This document shows, in pieces, positions 37,699 to 50,267 of a stretch of DNA of 64,000 bases. Below the pieces are notes generated by a model, which was not told the DNA's origin, ran no database searches, and saw only the letters and a program-made list of their open reading frames with translations. Location: NCBI RefSeq assembly GCF_027595985.1, contig NC_073312.1, positions 5,913,928-5,977,927 of the forward strand, written 5' to 3'. Each line of letters starts with the position of its first letter. The first letter of the stretch is position 1. This DNA comes from Sorex araneus (Eukaryota > Chordata > Mammalia > Eulipotyphla > Soricidae). Both the position numbers and the translations under genes were made by a program.

Positions 37699-37879
37699 AT
37701 CTCTGGAAAATTTTTTTGAGGCCAAATCATTCCACGGTTGAATTCTTTGGAGCTTTGAATGAGCAATTTCTTGTTCTTTAAACTGATAAGGAACTAGGGA
37801 AACCATAAAAACTTTCCCAAATAGTTTTTGTATGTGTACGTGCCAATATGAAAACTTACACAATACAGACCCTTGCCCT

Positions 37880-38335
37880 CCTCTGCAAGACTTACAAGGC
37901 ATTGTCCTTCATAAGTACCTGCAGTCTGCCTGGCTGGCTTGCTTTTTTACTGAACCGCCGTGGGATACATAGTTGCAAAGTTGTTGCTGACTGGGTTTCA
38001 GTCATACAGGGTTCCAACACCCATCCCTTCACCAGTGCACATTTCCCACCACCAATGTCCCCATGTTCCCTCTGGCCACCCCCCCTCCCTGCACCCACAG
38101 ACTGTCTTTATGGCAAACACCTTTCCCTCCCTCCCTCCCTCTCTCTCTCCCTCTCCCCTCCCTCTCTCTCCTTCTCTCTTTCTCTCCCCTCTCTCCCTCT
38201 CCCCCTCCTCCTCTCTTTCCTTTTGGGCATTATGGTTTGCAATACATTTACTGAAAGGGTATCATATGTATCCCTTTACCTCCTTGCCATCATTGTCCTA
38301 GTGGTCCCTTCTCTGTCCTAGGGTATATGTAGTTT
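37880..38335 (-). mobile_element. L1 3' UTR fragment, inverted
   Basis: Reverse complement of the tail of the L1 at 38.4-40.8 kb: GCAAACCATAATGCCCAAAAG, then a GA-rich purine block (CT-rich on the plus strand, 38125-38222), then a TGGTGGTGGGAAATGTGCACT-like end near 38055. It is a separate, severely 5'-truncated insertion lying back to back with the next L1. Confidence 0.8.
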
Positions 38336-38399
38336 TTAAAAATCAATTATATTCATGTAAAGTGTTTACAGAGTGTCAGCATTCATGGTTTGGGTGTAT

Positions 38400-40812
38400 A
38401 TGTACCTCAAATTAAGCTGACTTGACAAAGCCATCTACCACAAGCCTATGGCAAGCATTATCCTCAATGGGGAAAAACTAAGAGCCTTCCCTCTAAGATC
38501 AGGGACGAGACAAGGATGCCCACTCTCACCACTGCTATTCAATACAGTACTGGAAGCACTTGCCATAGCATTTGGGCAAGAAAAAGACATTAAGAGCATC
38601 CAAATAGGAAAGGAAGAAATCAAACTCTCACTATTTGCAGATGACATGATACTATATTTAGAGAACCCTAAAGCCTCCACCAAGAATTTCCTAGAAACAG
38701 TAAACATGTATAGTAAAGTCGCAGGCTATAAAATCAATACCCAAAAGTCCATGGCTTTCCTATACACAAATAATAAGAAAGAAGAAAGTGATATGAAAAA
38801 AGCAATCCCATTCACAATCATGCCTCAGAAAATCAAGTACCTCAAAATCAGCTTAACTAAGGAGTAAAGGACCTGTACAATGAAAACTACAAAATGCTAC
38901 TTCAAGAAATAAAAGAGGGCATGAGGAAATGGAAACATATCCCCGGTTCATGGATTGGGACATTGTCAAAATGACAATACTCCCCAAAGCATTATACAGA
39001 CTTAGTGTGATCCCATGACATTCAAGGGTACCCATGACATTCTTCAAATAAATTGACCAAACACTCCTGAAATTCATGTGGAACAACAAGCATCCACAAA
39101 TAGCTAAAGCAAATCTCAGGAAAAAGAAGATGGGGGGCATCACCTTCCCCAACTTCAAACTCTACTACAAAGTGGTAATAATTAAAATGGCATGGTATTG
39201 GAACAAAATCAGACCTGCAGATCAGTGGAATAGGGTTGAACATCCTTACACATACCCTCAAAGATATGAGCATATAATCTTTGATAAGGGAGCAAGAGTT
39301 TCGAAGTGGAGCAAGGAAAGTCTCTTTAACAAATGGTGCTGGCAAAACTGGACAACTACATGCAAAAACAAAATGGGCTCAGACCTCTACATAATACCAT
39401 GCACAAAAGTCAGATCAAAATGGATTGAAGACCTCAACATCAGACCAGAATCCATAAGGTACACTAAAGAAAAAGTTGACAAAACCCTTTACAACATTGA
39501 AGCCAAAGGTATCTTCAAGGACCAAATGCCGTTGACCAAACACGTAGAAACAGAGATAAACAAATGGGACTATCTTAAGCTAAGAAGTTTCTGTACCTCG
39601 AAAGAAACAGTGACCAGAATACAAAGACAATCTACAGAATGGGAAAGGATATTCACCCAATAACCCTCTGATAAGGGGTTAATATCAAGGATATACAAGG
39701 CACTGGTTGAACTTTACAAGAAGAAAACATCCAACCACATCAGAAAATGGGGCGATGAAATGAGCAGAAACTTTCTCAAAGAAGAAATCCGAATGGCCAA
39801 AAGACACATGAAAAAAATGTTCTTCATCACTAGTCATCAGGGAGATGCAGATCAAAACTATGAGATATCAGCTCACACCACAGAGACTGGCACACATCCA
39901 AAAGAACAAAAGCAACCAGTGTTGGCGTGGATATGGGGAGAAAGGGACTCTCCTACACTGCTGGTGGGAATGCCGACTGGTCCAGCCTTTTGGGAAAACC
40001 ATATGGACATTTCTCAAAAAAAACTAGAAATCGAGCTGCCATTTGACCCAGCAATACCACTTCTGAAGATATATCCCGGAGATGCGAAAAAGTACAGTAG
40101 AAATGGCATATACACTTGTATGTTTATTGCAGCACTATTTACAATAGCTAGAATTTGGAAAAAACCCGAGTGCCCAAGAACAGGTGACTGGTGGAAGAAA
40201 CTTTGGTATATCTACACAATCGAATACTATGCAGCTGCTAGAAAAAAAAATGAAGTCATGCAATTTGCATACAAGTGGATCAACATGGAGAGTATCATGT
40301 TGAGTGAGTCAGAAAGAGAGGGACAGACATGAAAGGACTGCACTCATCTGTGGAATGTAAAGTAACATAATAGGAGACTAGCACCTAAAGACAGTTGAAA
40401 TAAGGGTAGGGAGGACTGACCGATGGCTTGGTAGCCGATCTCATGTGCTAGGGGAAAAGGCAGCTGGGACGGAGAGAGGAGCACTAAATAAATGATGTTG
40501 GAGGGATCGCTCGGGATAGTAGACGCATGTTGAAAGCAGACTATGAACTAAACATGATGGCTGCCTTTTACCTGTATTGCAAACCACAACACCCAAAGGA
40601 CAGAGAGAGTAAGAGGGATTGTGCCTGCCACAGAGGCAGGACATGGGAAGGGGTGGGGGGAGGGGTACTGGGATCATTGGTGGTGGAGAATGGGCACTGG
40701 TGGAGGGATGGGTACTCGAACATTGTTTGACTGAAACACAATCATGGAAGTCTGTAAGTCTGTAAATGTAACTCATGATAATTCATTAAAATTTTTAAAA
40801 AATTAAATATTA
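38400..40812 (+). mobile_element. 5'-truncated L1 with broken ORF2 and 3' UTR
   Basis: Contains the C-terminal half of L1 ORF2. The reverse transcriptase FADD motif lies near 38632-38645 ([13 protein letters not shown]), preceded by the [14 protein letters not shown] block. Frames continue at 39076-39663 and 39760-40332, ending with the typical C-terminus ([16 protein letters not shown]). Breaks include a one-base loss causing a stop near 38865 and a stop at 39661-39663. The 3' UTR runs to an A-rich end near 40810 and ends with the same motif seen in other L1 tails here (GGAGAATGGGCACTGGTGG). The endonuclease domain and ORF1 are missing. It cannot encode active protein. Confidence 0.93.
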
Positions 40813-40869
40813 AGGTGACTTGAAAGAGTGGAATAGGAATGAAAGAATGGTGTGGCATTAAGAATCGTA

Positions 40870-41030
40870 AGGGACAGGAAGATGGTCCAATGGCTAGACA
40901 TGTGCTTTGCATGCAGAAGGCCCTGGTTTGTCCCTGGCACCGCATGGTAGCACCGGCACTGGCTTCGGGAAGCAATCCCTGAGTGTCCCCCTGAGTACTG
41001 GCAAATGTGTGCCCCAAACAAACAGGAACC
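40870..41030 (+). mobile_element. tRNA-derived SINE, diverged
   Basis: GTGCTTTGCATGCAGAAGGC, GCAATCCCTGAGTGTCCC and CAAATGTGTGCCCCAAAC. Inserted just 3' of the L1. Confidence 0.7.
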
Positions 41031-41059
41031 AAAGAAGTGCTTTAAGATGGGGTGGGGGT

Positions 41060-41234
41060 GGGGCTGGAGCAATAGCACAGCGGGTAGGGGGTTTGCCTTG
41101 CATGCAGCCGACCCAGGTTCGAATCCCAGCATCCCATATGGTCCCCTGAGCACCGCCAGGAGTAATTCCTGAGTGCAGAGCCAGGAGTAACCCCTGTGCA
41201 TTGCCAGGTGTGACCCAAAAAGAAAAAAAAAAAA
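41060..41234 (+). mobile_element. tRNA-derived SINE
   Basis: Full-length common type with a 13-bp A tail; likely flank AAGATGGGG on both sides. Confidence 0.93.
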
Positions 41235-41738
41235 AGATGGGGGTTGGGGATGAGGGCAGGTCGTACCCATGGTGCTCAGGGCTCACTCCTGGCTCTGTGC
41301 TTCTTACTCTGTTTTATGACATTATTGTCAATGAACTCCAAATTCCGAAGAGTAACTAATGCAATTTCCATTTGTTCCAAAAACATTTTTGTTAATTAAA
41401 AAAGAGACTTCCTTTAAGAGTACAAAGTACATCTCGTCAACAATCAGCTTCACTAGAAATAATGTAACACCAGCCATTCCGATTAAGACCTGGGCTAAAC
41501 CAAGGCTGTCTCACCCAAGAAATTCCAGTCAATTTATTTCAGGAAAATAAATACCAATTTAAAATTTGGGCAAAAGAGAGATGAGGATCATTAATTATTG
41601 CAAATGACATTCTTGGACTAAAAAAAAATAGAATTAACTGAAACAAAACAAAACATAGTGGCTAGTTAAAAGAGACAACAACAACATAAGATAATAGCTT
41701 TTCTAGAGCCCAGAAATTTCAAGTAGAAGGTACTAGGA

Positions 41739-41922
41739 GGGGCTGGAGCAAAAGCACAGCGGATAGGGCATTTGCCTTGCATGTGGCCCACCCAGGTTCA
41801 ATTCCCAGCATCCCATATGGTCCCCTGAGTACCACCAGGAGTAATTTCTGAGTGCAGAGCCAGGAGTAACCTCTATGCATCACCAGGTGTGACCCAAAAA
41901 GAAAAAAAAAAAAAGAAATATA
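41739..41922 (+). mobile_element. tRNA-derived SINE with target-site duplication
   Basis: Full length; identical flanks TAGAAGGTACTAG at 41724-41736 and 41923-41935. Confidence 0.95.
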
Positions 41923-41939
41923 TAGAAGGTACTAGAAAA

Positions 41940-42096
41940 AGGCCCTCGGGATGATAGGGCGTTTTCCTTGGTCAAAGCCAAGCTTGACCCCTGACACCCC
42001 ACGGCCCTCCGAACCCACCAGGAGGGATCCCTGAGTGTGAAGTCAGGATAAACCCTGAGCACCGCCTGGTGTGATCCAAAAACAAAGAAAAGGAAA
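41940..42096 (+). mobile_element. tRNA-derived SINE, diverged
   Basis: ATGATAGGGCGTTTTCCTTG, GGGATCCCTGAGTGTGAAGT and GCACCGCCTGGTGTGATCC. Confidence 0.78.
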
Positions 42097-43435
42097 AGGC
42101 ACCAGTCCACAGAAATACAAATATAAACTAGCTGGGAATTGACTTAGCCAACATATGGATAAAATCACCACACAACAGTCACTGCAGAGGGGGACTGTTC
42201 CGGGACGGGAAATGTGGAGGGGCAGAATTTCCCAATTCCTTCCTCTGGGACTCACCAGCCCCTGCCGCCGACAGGCCCCTCCAAAGGTTCAGGGCCTTGG
42301 GGACAAGCCAGGTGCCTCCTCTCCGCATGGCTCACAGCAGAGCTCCCTGCGATGGGGTGGCCGAAGCCAGACACCCCCCACCCAGGAAGGACCCCCCCAC
42401 CCAGTCTGCTCACCTGCTTCAACCCCCACATCTTTACCACCTCGGAAGCAGCAACGCTGATCAAGTTTCTCCAAACCGCTAAATTGATTAAAATCTCCCA
42501 GAAAAATCCTCCAAGCAACTGCTGACCTCGAGGCCCGAGTCGGGATTTGGGAGCAGAATTTAGGGCCCTGGGGGAGAGAGGCAGGCCTCTGCCGGTGGGT
42601 GTTGGGATGATGTATGCGTTACCAGTGCTTCAGATCACAGCGCCTCAATAAAGATCTTTTTACAATAAACATTAAATAAAACCATGGGCTTGGGAAGCCA
42701 GATGGGGAGCCAGCGGTCAAACCTGGGTTGGCGGCACGCGAGGCCAGCGTCCAGCTCACTGTATTTCCTTTCTGGGCCTTGAAACCTACTTTTACTTGAA
42801 ACTTCAGGACTACAGGAAAATCCTCTAGAGCACTGTAAAACCCTATCAATCAAAGCACGTTGCAGGATTTCAAGCCGCTTCTCCTGATCTCCTCACAGAA
42901 GGTCTTCCCTAAGTCTCGGGCAGGCTCAGCTGGCCCGGCTTGCGGGTGGAGTTTGTGCCCCTTCTGCCTCAAGCCATTAAGGAGATTGCTTTCGCCTATT
43001 CGAGTAGACGAGAAGAAAAGCAAATGAACAGCGTTTCCTGGCCCAGAGAAAGGGACAGCAAATGCAGATTGCAGTGTCCCCCCCCGCCACCCTCCCCCCG
43101 CCCCGGGACCGCGCCAGCCGCGCTGACTCTGCCTTTTCTCCGTATTTGTGCCACATGGCGTGGTGTGTGCAGAGCCCAGCACAGTGAGAACGCCCAGACA
43201 CTCGAACAGAGGAGGAGGTCCTGCCTTGGAGCATCCGCCCCTCTCCCAGCTGTGACTCCCCCCACTGTGCTCGCCCTAGAGCAGCACCCTGACGGGCAGG
43301 GCGAGGTCCGGACCAAGAGTGTTGGGCTAAGCCACCTGTCAGGACAGATCCGAGCGAGGCCCATCAGGTCACGAGGGGGGAGGGGCTGTGCAGGGCGGCT
43401 GTGCCGGCTGGCGGAGCGGGTGGGTTTGGAGGCAA

Positions 43436-43525
43436 ACCCGGTGGTGCTCAGGCGCCATTCCTGCCTCAGTGCTCACATGCCAGGGAGGGAACACGGGCAA
43501 GGCAAGTGCCTTACCGCCGGCCCAA
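43436..43525 (-). mobile_element. tRNA-derived SINE fragment, minus strand
   Basis: GGTGGTGCTCAGGCGCCATT and GGCAAGGCAAGTGCCTTACC; only short blocks remain. Confidence 0.55.
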
Positions 43526-43630
43526 GCTCTCTGGCGCCCGAGTTCAGCATGTCGAAGGTCTATGTTCCTCGGGTGACTTACCAACTTGTTTCGATGCTCC
43601 AATTTCAGTAACAAATAGCAACTGCGTTTT

Positions 43631-43818
43631 GGTTTTTTTTTGTTTTTTGTTTTGCTTTTTGGGTCACACCCGGCAATGCACAGGGGTCACTCCTGGCTCA
43701 TGCACTCAGGAATCATCCCTGGCGGTGCTCAGGGGACCATATGGGATGCTGGAATTCGAACCCGGGTCGGCCGCGTGCAAGGCAAACGCCCTACCTGCTG
43801 TGCTATCACTCCAGCCCC
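43631..43818 (-). mobile_element. tRNA-derived SINE, minus strand, with target-site duplication
   Basis: Full length; flanks AGCAACTGCGTTTT (43617-43630) and AGCAGTTGCGTTTT (43819-43832), one mismatch. Confidence 0.95.
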
Positions 43819-43972
43819 AGCAGTTGCGTTTTATAACACGCTGGAAACGAGCCTGCGATTCAACAGGCCACGGATCTGGAGTGACCCGTGTCCACCAGGG
43901 ACAGCGGCTTGGGCCCTCACCAATATCCACCAACATTCCCTCCCCGGGAATTCCATGTCAGACTGAGCTCTT

Positions 43973-44150
43973 GGGGACCAGAGAGGTAGTGCCGTGGCTA
44001 AGGCACTTGCCTTGTGCACAGCCGACCCGGGTTTGATCCCTGGCATCAGATGTGGATCCTGAGCCCGCCCAGAGAGAGTCCTGTGCGCAGAGCCAGGCGT
44101 AACCCCATAGCACCACTGGGTGTGGCCCCAAAACAACAAAAAACAAAAGA
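43973..44150 (+). mobile_element. tRNA-derived SINE, older subfamily
   Basis: GGTAGTGCCGTGGCTAAGGC, GGGTTTGATCCCTGGCATC and TGTGGCCCCAAAACAAC. Confidence 0.82.
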
Positions 44151-44822
44151 CCAAGCGTTCAACTCTGAACGGATGAAATCACTTTTTCTCCCTGTACCGA
44201 CGTCCTTTTTAAAAGCCAGTGACTGCACAGTAAGGGAACAAACAAATGTCTGAGAAAACAGAAGCTGAGAACTGGTCTCCAGGGTTGAGAATAGTCAGCC
44301 AGGGCGGTGGGATGGGCGGGGGGGGGGGGGCGGGGAGGGAGGGTAGAGGGCACTGTGCTGGGGGTGAGGTGTTGGAACACCGGACCCATAAAATTGGAAA
44401 CCACAGCACTTAAATGAACCAATTTCAAAAATAAAAGCCAATGACTTCACAATTTGGAAGAGATTGGAACCGGCCCTGACCTAGCTTTTTGCTGATTAGG
44501 TTGGCCCCAAAGAAGCAAGACAGGAAGCACAATTCAAACCAATCTTGATAGAAACAGCCATTCTGTAAAAGCCAGGCCCAGGGCCAGGGCGCTGGGAAGT
44601 GGCTCCAGCAGGCCAAGGGCCTTGGGTCAACTTCCTCCTCAGGCACTTCGGTCTGACGTTTCATTTCGGGGGACTCTCTGTCACCCCAGCTCCTCTGACC
44701 AACCCGACAGCATCGCGGGGGAAATTGCTGGCCGGGCAGGTGGCCGGCCCCTGGCCCCCAGAATCTGTCTGCTGGCCACTGACCGTTGATTCTTTATTTG
44801 GAATTCGGGGGAAGGCGTGGGA

Positions 44823-44950
44823 GTCAGACTCCTCAGTGTCCAGGGGCCACTTCTCACTTTGTGCTCAAGGATTATTCCTAGTGGTGCTCCGGGGACCCTC
44901 TGCAGTGCTGGGGACCCGACTGGGCCAGTACCTCACCCCCTGGACTCAGC
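44823..44950 (-). mobile_element. tRNA-derived SINE fragment, minus strand
   Basis: TTGTGCTCAAGGATTATTCC and AGTGGTGCTCCGGGGACC; the head is lost. Confidence 0.65.
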
Positions 44951-45026
44951 GGCAACAGTCCTCCATCTTAAAAAATATCTGTATCAAAAAAAAAAAAAGA
45001 AAAAATATCTGTATCTATCTATATAT

Positions 45027-45269
45027 GGGGCTGGAGCGATAGCACAGCGGTAGGGCATTTGCCTTGCACGCAGCCAGCCCGGGTTCGATTCCTCTGCCCC
45101 TCTCAGAGCCTGGCAAGCTACTGAGAGTATCTCGCCCACATGGCAGAGCCTGGCAAGCTACCCGTGGTGTATTTGGTATGCCAAAAACAGGAACAAGTCT
45201 CAAGATGGAGATGTTACTGGTGCCCGCTCGAGCAAATCGATGAGCAACGGGACGACAGTGACAGTGACC
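45027..45269 (+). mobile_element. Composite SINE, full length
   Basis: Same structure as the copy at 32.9 kb but uninterrupted: tRNA head with A and B boxes, CTCTCAGAGCCTGGCAAGCT body, and a 3' end GCTCGAGCAAATCGATGAGC followed by a GACAGT repeat tail. Confidence 0.9.
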
Positions 45270-45387
45270 TATCTATGTATCTGTATTGAGGTGCTATGAT
45301 TTACGACACTGTTACTGCTGGTTTCCTGGGCACATCATTCCAATGCCACACCCATCCCCAGAGTCCTGCTTCCCTCTGCCAAAGGTC

Positions 45388-45463
45388 CCCCTGCCCCCCC
45401 GACACACACACACACACACACACTCAGTTCTGGGCACCAGCTCTCCAGTTCCGCTGCCCCCCG

Positions 45464-45495
<32 letters not shown>

Positions 45496-45532
45496 TCAGT
45501 CCTGGGCACCAGCTCTCCAGTTCCGCTGCCCT
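45388..45532. repeat. Two-unit duplication with (CA)n
   Basis: GGGCACCAGCTCTCCAGTTC and CGCTGCCC recur at about 45430 and 45506, each next to a CA run (45402-45423 and 45467-45495). Confidence 0.92.
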
Positions 45533-46337
45533 GGGCTTGCCCCCGCTCCCCACGGGGAACTGTGAATCCCACCCCTGAGAGATCATCCTGTGTCTGTCCC
45601 TTCTGCTGACCACTGAGTGTGACATCCTCTAGTTCCATCCAAGTCCTGATAAAATCGTGGGGGTCTGTGCTGTTCGTTCTGCCGGGGGGCGTGCCTGTTC
45701 CCCATGCGGGCACGTGGATGACGCCAGGCTGTTAGGACGCAGATGTGGGGCTGTTCCTATAGCCACAACCTCAGGGGGTCGGGGTGGGCTGGGGGTGGGC
45801 TGGGCAGTTGGGGGGTTCTGCAGAAAGAAAGGGCAGGAAGGGCCCAGGGTTGAATGTTGGCTAGGGTGGGGGTCCTGGGGCGATCAGGGATTGTGTCGCA
45901 GAGAAGAAAGCCAATCCCAGCACCAAGAGTCCCCTTGGACCCAGAAGGCCATTTAGGGGGCACAGAGACAGGGGTGGGGTGGGGGGAGTGGCAGCTCGGC
46001 AGGCCTGGCCGGGGTCCCCAGGCCCCAGGCATCACTAGTGCCTTCTGAGGAATCGACATTTCACACCGTTACTGTTCCCAACTCACCTCACTGCGAGGGC
46101 CTCCTGCATCCTGCCGTCTCCGTGTCAGCCGGCAGCCACTTTAGCACCAAGAGGCAAATTGCAGGCAATTCCCGAGACATCGTGTGAAACAAAAGCTTCA
46201 AGACTGTGCGTATGCTTGAAATTCATGCAGAGTGTCTCCTGCACGAATCCTGTGTTTTGCTCAGCACCACGCAAAAAAGACAGGAACACTCTGGGGCCAC
46301 CGTTTATCACTCTGGCTTCAGAAAAGAAAAGCTAAGC

Positions 46338-46510
46338 GAGGGGCCGGAGCGATAGCACAGCGGGGAGGGTGTTTGCCTTGCACAAGGCCGACCCAGGTTC
46401 GATCCCCGGCATCCCATATGGTCCTCCAAGCACTGCCAGGAGTAATTCCTGAGTGCAGAGCCAGGAGTAACCCCTGAGCATCGCTGGGTGTGAACCCCCC
46501 CCCCAAAAAA
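46338..46510 (+). mobile_element. tRNA-derived SINE with target-site duplication
   Basis: Full length with a C run in place of part of the tail start; identical flanks AAAAGAAAAGCTAAGC at 46322-46337 and about 46511-46526. Confidence 0.95.
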
Positions 46511-46635
46511 AAAAGAAAAGCTAAGCAAAAGGAAATTTTACAAAGCCAATGAGGATGGTATCGGTGTTGTGAGAAGAACAGGCCCCTCTCAAAATGCAGT
46601 CTAGAAAGTGCCCCAGGGCAAGTCTACCAACTCTT

Positions 46636-46803
46636 TTTATTTATTTTTAGGCCACACCTGGTGGTGCCCAGGGCTTACTCCCAGCTCTGCACTCAAGGAG
46701 CACTCCTGGAGGTCCTCGGGAGACCACATGGGGTGCCAGGGCTCGAACCCTGTCAGCCTCATACAAGCTAAGAGTCCTACCCACTGTGCTTTCTCTTCTG
46801 CCC
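46636..46803 (-). mobile_element. tRNA-derived SINE, minus strand, diverged
   Basis: AGGCCACACCTGGTGGTGCC to GTGCTTTCTCTTCTGCCC. Confidence 0.82.
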
Positions 46804-46879
46804 AGGCCTACCAACTCTTTAGAGGCACAATTCCAATCCTAATTTTTATTTTGGGTAAATAAAATTACCCAAAATTTTA

Positions 46880-47020
46880 TTTTGGGCCACGCCTGGTGGT
46901 GTCAGTTTTTCCTGTCTGCTCAGGAATGACTCCTGGCAGTGATCAGGGGACCATATGCTGTCTCGGGAATCCGAACCTCAGGCAAACGTCTTGCCTCCTG
47001 TACTCTCTCTCCGGCCAGCA
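46880..47020 (-). mobile_element. tRNA-derived SINE, minus strand, diverged
   Basis: GGGCCACGCCTGGTGGTG to CTGTACTCTCTCTCCGGCC, with small internal losses. Confidence 0.78.
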
Positions 47021-47295
47021 ATTCCAAATAGGTTTAAATTATTCCACAGCAGTGTAAAGCAAGAAAATCATCCGGGGCTGAGGACATAGCACAGAAAACA
47101 GGCCTCTGTAATGCCACAACATCTACCATAACTAGACCCACCCAAAAGAAAAATACAGACTAGGATTGTTACTACTCATGAAATCCCAAATAAAACAATA
47201 ATAAAAACCAAGCAACATATTTAAAAAAAAAAACACAACATCCTGACCACATGGTATTGGTGCCAGAAATGCCGTGACGCAAATATTAAGAAACG

Positions 47296-47466
47296 GAGCC
47301 GGGGAAATAGTGCAGCGGGCAGTGCCCCGGCCTCGCAGGTGGCCGCTGACCCGGGTTCAATCCCCGACACTGCAGGTGGTCCCCTGAGCCCCGCCCGGAG
47401 TGATCCCTGAGCACAGAGCCAGGAATAAGCCCTGGCAACCACAGGGCGTGGCCCCCCCAAAATAAG
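47296..47466 (+). mobile_element. tRNA-derived SINE, older subfamily
   Basis: GGGGAAATAGTGCAGCGGG, CCGGGTTCAATCCCCGAC and AGTGATCCCTGAGCACAGAG. Confidence 0.85.
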
Positions 47467-48024
47467 AAATGGATTGCATTATTATTGGCCAACTTGAACT
47501 GAAAAACATCTCTCCATAGGTACAAAGCTCAGCCACCGTGCACGTTCCCAGCACAGTAAAAAGCGGGCAAACACCTTTAAACACACCTTTACCCAGGTTG
47601 GGTGTCTGTGTCCCAGCCCACGGCTGGTACCGGGAATTCCGGAGCCCGCGAACATTCCCTGTGAGGCTGGGAGCGTGACAGGGGCGACTCAGCCCTCCCG
47701 GAGCGGCTCTGCCCCTCCAAGCCTGGTCCCTTCACCCGCCCCTGGCTCTGACCTCTCGTCCCGCCTTCCCCAGTCACTGGCGGCCGACTCTGCCGGGATG
47801 GAGGCGCCCTCCGCACGCACCCACCGGGCCAGCTGAGCACCCCGTCCTCCTGTGGGGTCACAGGTGAGCACCTGCCCGCGCTCTGCTGTGACCCCACAGG
47901 AAGTCGGTTCCGGACATGCCCCCTCCTCCCCGTCCTCCCCTCTCAGGCTGCTGGGTCGCCCCACCCCCAGGGAGCCACTGTTCCTGACACGCAGCTTCGT
48001 CCCAAGGAAAGCCACGGCCCCCCG

Positions 48025-48218
48025 GTTCCACCTCTGATACCAGCAACCGTCTCGTTTCCCGGCTCCCTCGGCAGCCAAACTCCTCTGGGGGTCTCTGACC
48101 TCTGGAGTAGCTTGTGATGCCTCTGAGACTTCTTCACTCGACTTCCAGAAGTTTCCATGCCCTGAATTCCTCATGGAAGCCACGTCTGCCCTTCCCTCTG
48201 TGTCTTGGACAGCTCAAG
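48025..48218. repeat. Duplicated unknown module (copy 1)
   Basis: About 190 bp repeated in the same orientation at 51195-51400, sharing ACCTCTGGAGTAGCT, GTGATGCCTCTGAG and CCCTGAATTCCTC. No coding potential; not matched to a known element. Confidence 0.7.
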
Positions 48219-48683
48219 TACCTTGCAGTTCATGTGGTTCCCCGCCCCCCGGCCTCCTTTCTTCACCGTCCCTGGAATCCCGCTCTGTCATCCCGCAGGT
48301 TGGAGAGCCCCTTTAATTAATCACCAATAATCATTTCTTTCCCTTCCTCCAATCTGGGAGCGCCGACTCCGCCTGGCTATCCCACCTGGATGTCAGCTCA
48401 GACCTAAGACGCCCGCCGCAACCACAAACATCCCTCTACTTCAGCCTTTTCGACCATGGGGCACGGTCTCTGCCCAGGAATACTGGCGAAAACACTTGCC
48501 ATCGTCCTTCTGGCCTCACTCCCCCTCCCTCACCACGTCCAAGGCCACCGACTTCCAGGCAGAGACAGTCCCCAGAAGATAACAGATGAAGGGTCAAATG
48601 TCACACGAACCAAAGGTCCGTTTGTGAATCACGGTGAGTTTCCACGGGACCAGTTAAGTTCTCATTATCAGTACTAAAAGCAC

Positions 48684-48868
48684 GGGGCCAGAGAGAGAGA
48701 GAGAGAACAGTGAAAGTGTTTGCCTTGCACGCGCCTGAACTGGGTTCGATCCCCAGCATCCCACATGGTCCCCTGAGCACCGCCAGGAGTGATTCCTGTG
48801 TGCAGAGCCAGAAGGAAGCCCTAAGCATCGAAGGGTGTGACCCCAAAACTGAAAACAAACAAAGAAAT
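48684..48868 (+). mobile_element. tRNA-derived SINE with target-site duplication
   Basis: A GA run replaces part of the A box. Identical flanks GTACTAAAAGCA at 48671-48682 and 48869-48880. Confidence 0.93.
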
Positions 48869-49468
48869 GTACTAAAAGCAGGCAAAACCAGATCTGGATA
48901 CTTCCTGAAGTCATGGAATATTCCTCATTTTCCCCCACCCCCAGTACCCCCTGGCCTAGAACAAATGAACTCATCTGACTGGTACGAGAAGCGTCGTCGG
49001 GAAGAGGGAGCGGCAGTGACCCTTTAAGAGAGCGACTGCCCTTCCATGCACCAGCTGGCAGCTTGGGTCCCGGCTGCTTTGTCACAGCGGGCCCCTGTCT
49101 CTGCTGCAAGCGTCTGTCCCTCTGGACAGCTGCGCTCCAGCCGGAGAGGTCCTGTTCCAGGGGTCGCTTGAACACACTTAGTGTTTTCTGGCCGAGGTTT
49201 TGTGGACGCCTTTATCTTGTACGGTCTCCACAACACGCTACACTCGAAAGACACTCACCTGCCCCGTGGCTTCCTCGGTTCGAAAGTCTCCTCGACAGAT
49301 TACCTGGCACTGAGCCCACAGGCGGTGCTCTGGGCCTGTCCCTGCAACTGTCCCCAAGAACCAGGCATCTTATTCTGGTCCTTATCACTGACAGAACTGC
49401 AATGCTTTGAAATTTTTCATAAGGACCGTATTTTGATTATGGTACTGACCAACTGATTTTCAAATGCT

Positions 49469-49470
<2 letters not shown>

Positions 49471-49507
<37 letters not shown>

Positions 49508-50062
49508 CACTGATCGTCGATTTTTTCGAGTGGTCTCAGTAACGTCCCCATTCGTCCAAACCTTGAGATTTTAGAAGCCTCTCTTTGCTCATCCTTCCCA
49601 ACGATGCTGCATTGAAGGCTCTTTCAGGGTCAGGGGAATGAGACCCAGCATTGTTACTGGTTTTGGCATATGAATACAACACGGGGAGTTTGCGAAGCTC
49701 TCCCATGTGGGCAAGAATTTCAGTAGCCTGTTAGTTCCCCCAGAGGGAGAAGTAGGCTATAAGATGTCGGCTGGCCGCTTTGTGGGTTCCAGGAGCTTGC
49801 TTTTAAGTCTTTGGATGTTGGCCACTGATGGGGTTACAGGGCGCCCGGGGGCAGTCCCTGGGTGTGACCACCTAGCTACTGGAAAATGGGGGATCTGGGT
49901 GGAAGAGGCCCAGTCCTGATCTGAGCAGGCTTGGCGATCTCAGCCCCGGGTCCCGCACACCTGGGTTCTTCTGCCGGTACCTTCATGGGTGAGGCTTGTT
50001 CGAACGTGTGGAGAGGGGCTTGAGCATGGCTGTGGCTGGGTTCCAGAGGTCTTCAGCTGCCG
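49471..50062 (-). mobile_element. 3' tail of an unidentified retroelement with GAT-type tail (copy A)
   Basis: A roughly 590-bp unit that recurs at 51.85 kb and partly at 52.5 kb. In the minus direction it ends with a GAT trinucleotide tail (plus-strand ATC run, 49471-49506). Its last 250 bp resemble the 3' body of the composite SINE, in the same order: CATATG-CCAAAACCAGTAAC, then GACGTTACTGAG, CTCGA and CGATCA-TGGGATGATG. A non-LTR (LINE) tail is the simplest reading; the clade is not determined. Confidence 0.6.
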
Positions 50063-50267
50063 GGGCACATATACACATACCCAACCTGTCCATTTGAAAC
50101 AGTATGGTTCCGGGAAATGTGGAAAATAGACCGAAAGAAAAGTCAACCCATTTCGCAATCTGGGGCCAGATTACAAGATAAACAGAGCAGTTTCCAAGAC
50201 TTCTGCTGAGGCGGTAATAACGCAATAGTGAAGAGGCCTGAATCTGGACAAACAAGTGGATTTCCAG

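Noticed and set aside
44308..44340. G-rich run that could form a quadruplex
   Set aside because: A simple G tract of about 12 bases with nothing nearby to suggest function.
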